From Acidimicrobiaceae bacterium (GTDB lineage Bacteria > Actinomycetota > Acidimicrobiia > Acidimicrobiales > UBA8592): DNA of 6,120 nt. The notes under the pieces were generated by a model that was not told where the DNA came from, did not search any database, and saw only the letters and a list, made by a program, of their open reading frames with translations. Of this stretch, positions 1 to 6,055 are shown one piece after another. Every line of letters begins with the position of its first letter. Position 1 is the first letter of the stretch. The position numbers were made by a program, and so were the translations under genes. The stretch covers positions 43,742 to 49,861 of the forward strand of contig PAZD01000020.1 in the NCBI GenBank assembly GCA_002715405.1, in the 5' to 3' direction.

Positions 1-158
1 TCTTCTGCTTCAGCAGATTCCTCCATCTGGCTACTACTTGGCGCGTCAGCTTTCTCACCACTTGCATTTATTTGCCTATCAGAGCTTGAACAACTAGCCG
101 CTACCGATATGACAAATGCAACCGAAGCTAATGCAAGTAGTCTTTTTAATATTTTCAT
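1..158 (-). CDS. Putative lipoprotein, N-terminal part (runs off left edge)
   Basis: About 52 residues are visible from an ATG at 158-156. They begin with a lipoprotein signal peptide: basic start (MKILKR), a hydrophobic stretch at about residues 7-21, and a cysteine at residue 23 in the context VAASC. This is a loose lipobox, with Ala at -3 where Leu is commoner. The mature part opens with a Ser-rich, then Glu/Ala/Ser-rich linker, like the linker of the AapJ protein in this window. A strong ribosome binding site (GGGAGGG, 171-165) ends 6 nt before the ATG and supports this start. It lies 241 bp downstream of aapP on the same strand and probably has its own promoter. The protein is likely anchored outside the cell membrane. 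No functional domain is inside the window; a second solute-binding protein is possible, but that is a guess. Confidence 0.8.
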   Translation of the reverse strand, partial: MKILKRLLALASVAFVISVAASCSSSDRQINASGEKADAPSSSQMEESAEAE

Positions 159-185
159 TGGATACCCTCCCCCGAGCGACTATCA

Positions 186-197
186 CTGGGTACCCAG
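186..197. promoter_or_regulatory. Perfect 12-bp palindrome upstream of the lipoprotein gene
   Basis: CTGGGTACCCAG is identical on both strands and lies 28 bp upstream of the lipoprotein start codon, just before its ribosome binding site. A perfect dyad here could be an operator. It has no loop, so it is less likely to act as an RNA hairpin. The binding protein is unknown. Confidence 0.35.
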
Positions 198-254
198 CAA
201 CGAACTTGTCTTACCTCGAGAATGTTCGTTTTGCCGCGGACTCGACCGGACTTG

Positions 255-273
255 TTCGCAGGTTTAGTGCGAA
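255..273. repeat. Inverted repeat TTCGCA-N7-TGCGAA
   Basis: A perfect 6-bp inverted repeat with a 7-nt centre sits in the 241-bp gap between aapP and the lipoprotein gene. A second, imperfect dyad (290-311, AGTGCCGG/CCGGACT with one bulge) and a 9-bp direct repeat ACCGGACTT (245-253 and 304-312) lie nearby. No U-run follows on the minus strand, so it does not look like an intrinsic terminator. A regulatory role is possible but unproven. Confidence 0.3.
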
Positions 274-399
274 TCTACCGTTGCGGGACAGTGCCGGAAT
301 TAAACCGGACTTCGGAACCGTGACAAATATTATTTTATTTTCAGATAGCAGTGTAGCTACTTTGGCTATTCATTGCAGCAATGTGAGCAAGTTGGTTTC

Positions 400-1158
400 C
401 TAAAGAATCTGGCTAAGGAAGAGCTTCGTTCGATCTTCGGTTGGATTTGTAAAGAAATGCTCTGGCGTTCCTTCTTCTACAATCTCTCCTGATTCCAAGA
501 AAAAGATCCTATCCGCAACTTCACGGGCAAATCCCATCTCATGAGTCACTACCATCATCGTCATCCCGCCAAGGGCAAGGTCCCTCATCACATCAAGCAC
601 TTCTTTGATCATCTCAGGGTCAAGAGCTGACGTCGGTTCGTCAAAAAGCATGATGCGTGGTTCCATCGCGAGGGCTCGGGCGATAGCTACCCGCTGTTGC
701 TGACCTCCAGATAATTGTCCTGGGTACTTTGAGGCCTGTTCAGGTATCCCTACCATTTCAAGTAGCTCTTTGGCTTTATTCTCAGCTTCAGCTTTTGGCA
801 TTTTTCGGACCCATTTAGGTGCCAAAGTTACATTGTCCAAGACAGTAATATGCGGGAATAGGTTGAATTGTTGGAAAACCATGCCAACCTCAGATCGTAT
901 TTTTTCAATGTTCCGTAAATCATTTGTTAGCTCTACGCCATCAACAACTATTGTCCCTTTCTCATGTGCTTCTAAACGATTTATGCATCGAATCCATGTG
1001 GATTTACCAGATCCAGAAGGACCTAGGACAACAACTACTTCTTGTTCTGCAATCGTTGCTGTGACGCCCTTTAAGGCCTGAAAGTCCCCAAACCATTTGT
1101 CTACGTTCTCACAAACAATCATGTCTGGCCGGGTTGTATGGGCTGTTTCCGCGCTCAT
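400..1158 (-). CDS. aapP: Amino-acid ABC transporter ATP-binding protein (AapP/GlnQ family)
   Basis: This is the cytoplasmic ATPase that powers uptake through the AapQ-AapM channel; it works as a dimer. All ABC ATPase motifs are intact in its 252 residues: Walker A GPSGSGKST at 46-54, Q-loop FQQFNLFPH at 95-103, signature LSGGQQQR at 149-156, Walker B LFDEP at 171-175 with the catalytic Glu174, D-loop SALD at 177-180 and switch His206. The stretch around TLAPKWVRKMPK (111-122) and the C-terminal TKLFLSQIL closely resemble proteobacterial AapP from memory, and the length is normal. The ATG start has an AGAGG site (1172-1168) 9 nt upstream; Met13 is a less likely alternative. It is the last gene of the operon, 52 bp after aapM. 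No convincing terminator follows its TAG stop. Confidence 0.93.
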   Translation of the reverse strand: MSAETAHTTRPDMIVCENVDKWFGDFQALKGVTATIAEQEVVVVLGPSGSGKSTWIRCINRLEAHEKGTIVVDGVELTNDLRNIEKIRSEVGMVFQQFNLFPHITVLDNVTLAPKWVRKMPKAEAENKAKELLEMVGIPEQASKYPGQLSGGQQQRVAIARALAMEPRIMLFDEPTSALDPEMIKEVLDVMRDLALGGMTMMVVTHEMGFAREVADRIFFLESGEIVEEGTPEHFFTNPTEDRTKLFLSQIL

Positions 1159-1210
1159 AGTGCACTACCTCTCTCCACTGCGGGTGTTAATACCTTACTT
1201 CTTACGTCGT

Positions 1211-3028
1211 TCATCTTTCACCTAAACCAACTCGTTCTTCTAACTTCTGACTGTATTTTGACATAGAGAAAGCAACTATAAAGTAAATGACGGATATCAG
1301 AAGGAGGCCTTCTCTTTTCACTCCAAGGAATTCAGTTTGGGAAGGAACAACATATGCTGCTATCCGAAGAAGGTCGAAAGCGCCTACGATAGCGACCAAA
1401 GATGTCTCTTTAAAGACTCCAATTGCCTGACCAACTAGTGGTGGAATCGATACTCTAAGTGCTTGAGGGATAACGATAAACCCGGTTCGTTGGCTTGTTG
1501 TTAGTCCAATAGCATCCGCCGCTTCGTATTGACCTCGCATTACCGACTGAAGGCCGCCACGAACATTTTCTGCTAAATATGCGGCGCTGAAGAGGGTATA
1601 CCCAGTGACTATGGCTGCGAGTTCAGCGATTTCCATCCCCTCAGGGAGGAAAAGAGGAAGGATGTTTGAGAAGAAAAATAGGATCGTTATGAGGGGGACG
1701 CCTCGAATGGATTCGATGTAAGCCGTACTTAGTACTCGAGCGATAGGCATGGTAGAGGTTCGGCCTAAAGCGAGCAGTACTCCTAGAGGAAAGCTCAGCA
1801 ACAGTGTCAAGACTGCGACGAAGAGCGTCAGGGAGAATCCTCCAAGGTAGGTGGGTCCTTGTAATTTAAGAGTTGAGGGAGAATTGATTGCTGTTATCAA
1901 CCAGTGAGATACAGCTATTAATCCGATCCAACTCGCAACGAACCTAAGTCGGGTTTTTTTATCAGCGGCAAAGTTGGGGGCGACTAGGGCGGCTAATGCT
2001 AAGAGAACGAAACTAATTCGTACTTTTTGTAGCATCGGGTACCAGCCAAAGAAGGCTGCTACCCAGTTAAAGATTGCAAAAATAAGGAATATTATGGCGA
2101 CAATCCGCCCTATTTCACCAAGATCGGGTTTTGACAGAAGGTATAAAACCAATCCTCCCCCGATCGCAAACATTAACGCCAAGGGGATATCGGTTGATGC
2201 AATGTGGGCGTAATCAAAATCAGGGTCACGAAGCACAATCCAATTCAGGACAAATGGGGAAAGGAACCAGAGGCCGATTAGGACTGCTTTTGTTCTTCCT
2301 ATCGGAATCCATTGACGTACTTGGGTACCGATGAGATAGGAACCTACAAGAATGAGCCACATTACTGTGAAAGGTAACTTTGTGCTCATCGCCACAGTTC
2401 TACCAGTTTCAGCGATTAGTTCGCCATCCACAAATGCGTAATGGCCGTATGGGACCGTCCAAAGGCTAAGAACCAGAACACCGAGAAACCCATATGTAAA
2501 CCAGACTGTTGGCACTGATCCGGAAAATCGCTTTTCCGAGTCACGGAGACCGAACCACATACTCAGACCTACTAAGAGGAATAAAGCCGCAGCGATTATC
2601 CAGCCGAGTCTTGATGCCCATGAAATCGGAGCAAGAATTGCGAATAAGGCTAGTCCTCCACCCAGATTCATGGTCCATGTAGAAATCTTTCCTAGGGACA
2701 AGCGTCCTGAGGCTCTCCATGTCGCTAGCGATAACCCAGATAGGGCCATCAGACAACCTAAGGTAAACCACACTCTTACAAATTGATTAGCAGGATAACC
2801 TTGCGCCATTAAAAGCCGCATATTGGTTGCGACTGCCCCCCAACGCCTTTCACCGCTAAGGATGAATCCCAATAACTCACGAATTGCGTAAATTGAAATC
2901 GCGCCAAATATAAATGTAAGGATTGTGTTGGGGGTGTTAGAAAAGAGGTTCTTGCGGATCCATTCGCGCGGAGTTCTACTTGGTTCTTTCGGTCTGGACT
3001 CTACTTTTATCGTGGCTGGCTCGTTCAT
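1211..3028 (-). CDS. aapM: Amino-acid ABC transporter permease AapM, enlarged
   Basis: This inner-membrane permease pairs with AapQ. The C-terminal part, about residues 390-605, is the conserved HisM-type permease core. It contains LLALGRTS (418-425), YIESIRGVPLIT (437-448) and the EAA loop that contacts the ATPase (EAADAIGLT from 502, IPQALR 520-525). The N-terminus (WIRKNL at 23-28, then a membrane segment at about 34-57 and the stretch to about 105) also fits known AapM proteins. Between them, about residues 106-358, lie some 250 extra residues with roughly eight hydrophobic segments, bringing the length to 605 against the 380-400 usual for the family. Family lengths and alignment are from memory. 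The ATG starts one base after the aapQ stop, with GGAG (3039-3036) inside aapQ 7 nt upstream, so translation is probably coupled. The role of the insert is unknown. Confidence 0.9.
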   Translation of the reverse strand: MNEPATIKVESRPKEPSRTPREWIRKNLFSNTPNTILTFIFGAISIYAIRELLGFILSGERRWGAVATNMRLLMAQGYPANQFVRVWFTLGCLMALSGLSLATWRASGRLSLGKISTWTMNLGGGLALFAILAPISWASRLGWIIAAALFLLVGLSMWFGLRDSEKRFSGSVPTVWFTYGFLGVLVLSLWTVPYGHYAFVDGELIAETGRTVAMSTKLPFTVMWLILVGSYLIGTQVRQWIPIGRTKAVLIGLWFLSPFVLNWIVLRDPDFDYAHIASTDIPLALMFAIGGGLVLYLLSKPDLGEIGRIVAIIFLIFAIFNWVAAFFGWYPMLQKVRISFVLLALAALVAPNFAADKKTRLRFVASWIGLIAVSHWLITAINSPSTLKLQGPTYLGGFSLTLFVAVLTLLLSFPLGVLLALGRTSTMPIARVLSTAYIESIRGVPLITILFFFSNILPLFLPEGMEIAELAAIVTGYTLFSAAYLAENVRGGLQSVMRGQYEAADAIGLTTSQRTGFIVIPQALRVSIPPLVGQAIGVFKETSLVAIVGAFDLLRIAAYVVPSQTEFLGVKREGLLLISVIYFIVAFSMSKYSQKLEERVGLGER

Positions 3029-3029
3029 C

Positions 3030-4562
3030 TCATCGCTCCACGATTCTCAGTCGAACATTAAAGAAGTTCACCACTACCGAAATAGTTAATGAACAGGCTA
3101 AGTAGAAGAGCATCCAAATTGCGAAAACAGATAAATTCTTTCCTGTCTGGTTACCAACAGTCTGCCCTACTTGGACAAGGTCACTAAAGCCAACTGCGAT
3201 CGCAAGTGAAGTGTTTTTCGTTAGATTTAAGTACTGATTTCCTAGCGGTGGCATCATAACTCTCAGAGCCTGAGGAAGTATCACGGTTCGTAGTGCTGCC
3301 GACCGTTTCATTCCTAATGAGTTCGCTGCCTCTATCTGCCCTTTAGGAACCGCAAGGATTCCGCCTCGAACAATTTCTGCTATGAACGCTGCTGTGTAGA
3401 AGACAACGCCAAAGAAAACTGCGGCGAAGCCTATCGACATGGTAAGCCCTGATGGTCCATATTTTTCAAACATTCCGGTTTTGATGACTTCTGGGCGATC
3501 AGCGCCGAAGGGCCCTCCGGATCTGCCATTTCCGAATTTGTCGTCGAGTACACCAAATAGATCACTTGAAGAGTTAATCATCCAGCTTGATAGTCCAGGC
3601 CAAACAACGTAAACGACCACAATGACTAATCCTGCCGAAACACCAGAAAAGATAACGCGAAATTTGTCGTCATCGGTTAATTGGGCTGAACCACCTGGGG
3701 TTCTTCTAGATCTGAGGAAATTACGAATCCAATTGCCGGCGAGAAGTACGGCAATAATAGAAAGGGCTGCTTGTAGGACCTCCTCAGGAATTTTGGAAAT
3801 TCCATCCCCTATCGCACCAAAGATTCCACCCACCCACCCAAAGATTGGGTGGATAAACCATCCAATTACTGCAAATGCGCCTAAGACTCCTAGCGATGCA
3901 ATCCACGGATAAGTATCTCTTCCAGTTTCGTCATGTTGTCGTTGCCTGCTTTTGTATGCCCATCTTGCAGCGACGGAACCTATGAGCATGAAAATAGCCC
4001 ACTGGTAGAAGCCGTCAGCAATGAAAACCCTTGGAATCGACAGACCCTTGTTGGACCATATTACCCAGTTGTCCCACCCCGAGTCGTAAGAAAGGTCTCC
4101 TAGGTTGGCCAGAATAGCACCGTATAAAATTATTTGAACCAGTAGTGGTATGTTCCGAAGTGTCTCGACAAATACAGAACCGAGTTTGTTAACAACCCAG
4201 TTATTAGAAAGTCGGGCAAGACCTACCAGTAGGCCAAGAATGGTAGCAGCAAGAATACCGGCCGTAGCTAACCGGATTGTGTTCACCATACCGACCCAAA
4301 GAGCCCTACCTCCTGTCGCTGGTCTGGTATCAATTCCTTCAGAGAGATTGATCCCGGGATCGACACTAAGAAAGTCGAACCCAGTAGAGATATCTCTTGC
4401 CGCGAGATTGTCACGTGCCTGACTGGCTAGAAACCAGAGGGAAAAGACTACAAGAGCTAATGCTCCGAGTTGGAACAGCCATTTAACAACTATCGCATCG
4501 CGGTAGAAAGGTGGTTTTTGATGATGATAATTTTGAGGCGGCGTCTCTTGTATCACACTCAA
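3030..4562 (-). CDS. aapQ: Amino-acid ABC transporter permease AapQ
   Basis: This is the partner permease of AapM. Numbered from the TTG at 4562 (510 residues), there is a first membrane segment at about 25-46. The first half of the permease core follows at about 87-153 with TLRNIPLL at 134-141. The second half, from about 370, contains SFYTAAFIAEIVRGG-like sequence, the EAA loop (EAANSLGMK from 412, LPQALR 429-434) and YLNLTKNTSLAIAVG. The ending NVRLRIVER matches AapQ style. The halves are separated by about 220 residues with several hydrophobic segments and a Gly/Asp-rich loop, about 100 residues more than the roughly 400-residue family norm I recall. No ATG lies near the 5' end. The frame opens at a TTG at 4592 without a ribosome binding site; the TTG at 4562 has AGGGGG 6 nt upstream and is preferred. 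A GTG at 4556 is also possible. Confidence 0.91.
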   Translation of the reverse strand: MSVIQETPPQNYHHQKPPFYRDAIVVKWLFQLGALALVVFSLWFLASQARDNLAARDISTGFDFLSVDPGINLSEGIDTRPATGGRALWVGMVNTIRLATAGILAATILGLLVGLARLSNNWVVNKLGSVFVETLRNIPLLVQIILYGAILANLGDLSYDSGWDNWVIWSNKGLSIPRVFIADGFYQWAIFMLIGSVAARWAYKSRQRQHDETGRDTYPWIASLGVLGAFAVIGWFIHPIFGWVGGIFGAIGDGISKIPEEVLQAALSIIAVLLAGNWIRNFLRSRRTPGGSAQLTDDDKFRVIFSGVSAGLVIVVVYVVWPGLSSWMINSSSDLFGVLDDKFGNGRSGGPFGADRPEVIKTGMFEKYGPSGLTMSIGFAAVFFGVVFYTAAFIAEIVRGGILAVPKGQIEAANSLGMKRSAALRTVILPQALRVMMPPLGNQYLNLTKNTSLAIAVGFSDLVQVGQTVGNQTGKNLSVFAIWMLFYLACSLTISVVVNFFNVRLRIVER

Positions 4563-4568
4563 GGTTGA

Positions 4569-4574
4569 CCCCCT
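4569..4574 (-). promoter_or_regulatory. Ribosome binding site deciding the aapQ start
   Basis: AGGGGG lies 6 nt before the TTG at 4562-4560 and 12 nt before the GTG at 4556-4554. The TTG at 4592-4590, which would give 10 more residues, has no such site upstream. The spacing favours 4562. Confidence 0.55.
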
Positions 4575-4604
4575 AAAATATCTCTCTACCAAGTAATGAT
4601 AATA

Positions 4605-4645
4605 CGGAAACGAGCTGAGGGGTTAAGCCCTCAGCTCGTTATCCG
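4605..4645 (-). terminator. Intercistronic hairpin between aapJ and aapQ (attenuator or mRNA stabiliser)
   Basis: AACGAGCTGAGGG (4609-4621) pairs perfectly with CCCTCAGCTCGTT (4628-4640), a 13-bp stem with a 6-nt loop. It can be extended by CGGA/TCCG (4605-4608 with 4642-4645) past one bulged base. On the minus-strand transcript it is followed by a U-rich but interrupted stretch, so it is not a textbook full terminator. Placed right after the binding-protein gene, it may cause partial termination or protect the aapJ message from 3' decay, giving more AapJ than permease. That role is inferred from similar operons. Confidence 0.6.
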
Positions 4646-4663
4646 AAATTTTTAACAATAAGC

Positions 4664-4689
4664 GTGACTAATGATAGTCACAATCATTA
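4664..4689 (-). repeat. Two overlapping, mutually exclusive stem-loops after aapJ
   Basis: GTGACTA-ATGA-TAGTCAC (4664-4681) is a perfect 7-bp hairpin. TAATGAT-N7-ATCATTA (4669-4675 with 4683-4689) is a second 7-bp hairpin that shares bases with it, so only one can form at a time. They lie 27 bp beyond the aapJ stop codon and ahead of the stronger 4605-4645 hairpin. A further TAATGAT copy occurs at 4594-4600. They might take part in control of read-through or RNA processing. Confidence 0.4.
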
Positions 4690-4715
4690 TTTGAACTATT
4701 TGCTCAAACCGCTAC

Positions 4716-5846
4716 TTATCGTGCGGGTGGGGCGTAAATAAGTCCACCGTCTTCCCATCCAGCATTGGATGATCCGGCACGGGTAAGCCCTACAGGGCCC
4801 AAGTTACGAGTATAAATCTCGTCATAGTTACCAACTTGGGTAATAACCTGTTGGAAAGCATCAGCTGGAAGACCCATAAGGGATTGAAGTTCACCTTCAC
4901 CACCCATGAGTCTCTGTGATTCTGCGTCAAACGCTTCGTTTCCTACAACGCTTGCTGCATTTCCTGAGTCAATTCCCTTTTCGGATGCAATGATTGTTGC
5001 ATAGACAGTCCAGTTAACGACGTCTGCCCATGTGCTGTCATTTTGTCCGTAGGTAGGTCCGAGAGGCTCTTTCGAGATCGGAGCTCCTGGGAAAATTACC
5101 CATTCTTCGCCTTCTGGCTGCTGTTGTGCCTTTCGGCCAACGAGTGCAGATCCATCTGTTGTAACAACGTCACAGGCGCCTGAAATGAAGTTCTCGGTAA
5201 CGATATCGAAATCTTCGTATGTTTGAAGAACGATATTGATTCCTGCAGCTTCTGCTGCGTCACCGATATTCTTTTCAGTAGTGGTTCCTGCATTGGTACA
5301 AATGGTGGCATCTGCTAGGTCAGCAACGGTACTTGAACCGGTGAAGCCGTCAGAGGCTTTACCCATGAGTTGTTGTCCGTCGTAGTATGTGGTTGGTCCG
5401 AAGTCCATGCCAACATCAGTGTCACGGCTTTGGGTCCAGGTTGTGTTACGCATGAGAACATCGATGTCCCCTGACTGTACGGCTGTGAACCGCTCAGCAG
5501 CTGTAAGTGAAACAAAGTTCACTGCACTTGCGTCACCCAACACTGCGGCGGCGACTGCTCGACAGAAGTCAGCATCGAATCCTACCATCTCACCTGATGG
5601 ATCGAGGGTTGAGAATGCTACAGCAGCACCGGAAACACCACAGTTAAGGGTTCCACGTGCTTTAACAGTATCGAGGAGACTATCACCGTCTTGGGTGAGA
5701 GTTACTTCGTCTTCTGTTGACTCAGCGCTTTCGCTACTTTCACTTGCTGAACTTCCACTGTCATCATCATCACCACAAGCCGCAGTGATAAGGGTGAAAG
5801 CAAACAGAACAGCAAGAAGTTGAAGAATTCTACTCTTCTTGATCAT
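4716..5846 (-). CDS. aapJ: Amino-acid ABC transporter substrate-binding lipoprotein AapJ
   Basis: This is the extracytoplasmic receptor that captures amino acids and delivers them to AapQ-AapM. Its 376 residues start with a lipoprotein signal peptide (KK at 3-4, hydrophobic 7-20, TAAC with Cys24 as the lipidation site). An Asp/Ser/Glu-rich linker at about 25-47 follows, then a family-3 solute-binding domain from about 57. Diagnostic pieces are VKARGTLNCGVS (61-72), the family signature GFDADFCRAVA (89-99), ERFTAVQSGDIDVL (118-131), RNTTW (133-137), SRDT (140-143) and YYDGQ (154-158). These match AapJ more closely than short GlnH/HisJ proteins, and the length also fits. The ATG has an excellent GGGAGG site (5859-5854) 7 nt upstream. 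It is the first gene of the operon. Substrate range cannot be read from sequence; known Aap systems are broad. The lipid anchor differs from the soluble proteobacterial AapJ. Confidence 0.94.
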   Translation of the reverse strand: MIKKSRILQLLAVLFAFTLITAACGDDDDSGSSASESSESAESTEDEVTLTQDGDSLLDTVKARGTLNCGVSGAAVAFSTLDPSGEMVGFDADFCRAVAAAVLGDASAVNFVSLTAAERFTAVQSGDIDVLMRNTTWTQSRDTDVGMDFGPTTYYDGQQLMGKASDGFTGSSTVADLADATICTNAGTTTEKNIGDAAEAAGINIVLQTYEDFDIVTENFISGACDVVTTDGSALVGRKAQQQPEGEEWVIFPGAPISKEPLGPTYGQNDSTWADVVNWTVYATIIASEKGIDSGNAASVVGNEAFDAESQRLMGGEGELQSLMGLPADAFQQVITQVGNYDEIYTRNLGPVGLTRAGSSNAGWEDGGLIYAPPAR

Positions 5847-6055
5847 TTATTTTCCTCCCATACCGCCAATATTTTTTTTAATGGTCAATCTCCATCAAGG
5901 CGGTAGTTGGGAACAATCTACTGAGAAATTTTACAATTTCCTAGAAGTTCATCTGTTTGTCATATTACGATTCCTCAAAAGAAGAAATCCCTATAGTTCT
6001 TGTATTCTGTCACCGCCAGCGGCCGTTATCTGGGTAATGTCAGAGGGTGGCGAAC
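5847..6055. promoter_or_regulatory. Divergent control region between aapJ and the serB-like gene
   Basis: This 209-bp gap must hold promoters for both directions. For aapJ, a -10-like TAAAAT lies on the minus strand at 5933-5928 without a recognisable -35. It is embedded in the dyad GAAATT-TTAC-AATTTC (5925-5940), a plausible operator. For the plus-strand gene, TATAGT (5992-5997) is -10-like and TTGTCA (5957-5962) -35-like, but 29 bp apart, too far for one promoter. A small dyad CCGC-CA-GCGG lies at 6013-6022. The position as a shared control region is secure; the individual boxes are weak. Confidence 0.4.
5861..5905 (-). promoter_or_regulatory. Leader inverted repeat abutting the aapJ ribosome binding site
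   Basis: On the minus strand TACCGCC (5905-5899) can pair with GGCGGTA (5867-5861), a perfect 7-bp, GC-rich stem with a 31-nt A/T-rich loop. The 3' arm ends directly before TGGGAGG, the aapJ ribosome binding site (5860-5854). Such a stem could influence access of ribosomes, or the arms could be a protein binding site. It does not resemble a riboswitch class I recognise. Confidence 0.35.

Noticed and set aside
371..383. CATTGC-A-GCAATG just after the aapP stop as a terminator
   Set aside because: The one-base centre means that in RNA only about 4 bp can pair, and no U-run follows on the minus strand.
116..403. Open frame of 95 codons on the plus strand in the gap between the lipoprotein gene and aapP
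   Set aside because: It runs antisense over the start of the lipoprotein gene, has no ribosome binding site and no recognisable protein features. The region is better explained as an upstream control region.
3622..3912. Plus-strand open frame opposite aapQ
   Set aside because: It is a shadow of the membrane-protein coding frame, with no start signal or family features.
5389..5823. Plus-strand open frame of 144 codons opposite aapJ
   Set aside because: Its composition is Ser/Thr/Ala/Arg-rich, typical of an antisense shadow, while the minus-strand frame is clearly a conserved binding protein.
400..5846. A novel defence, mobile or biosynthetic system
   Set aside because: All four complete genes are explained by a standard amino-acid ABC transporter in a known gene order; no other enzyme, toxin or mobility gene is present.
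5876..5894. TTGACC on the minus strand (5889-5884) as a -35 box for aapJ
   Set aside because: The matching -10 position falls on the ribosome binding site, leaving almost no leader. That conflicts with the strong ribosome binding site used by aapJ.
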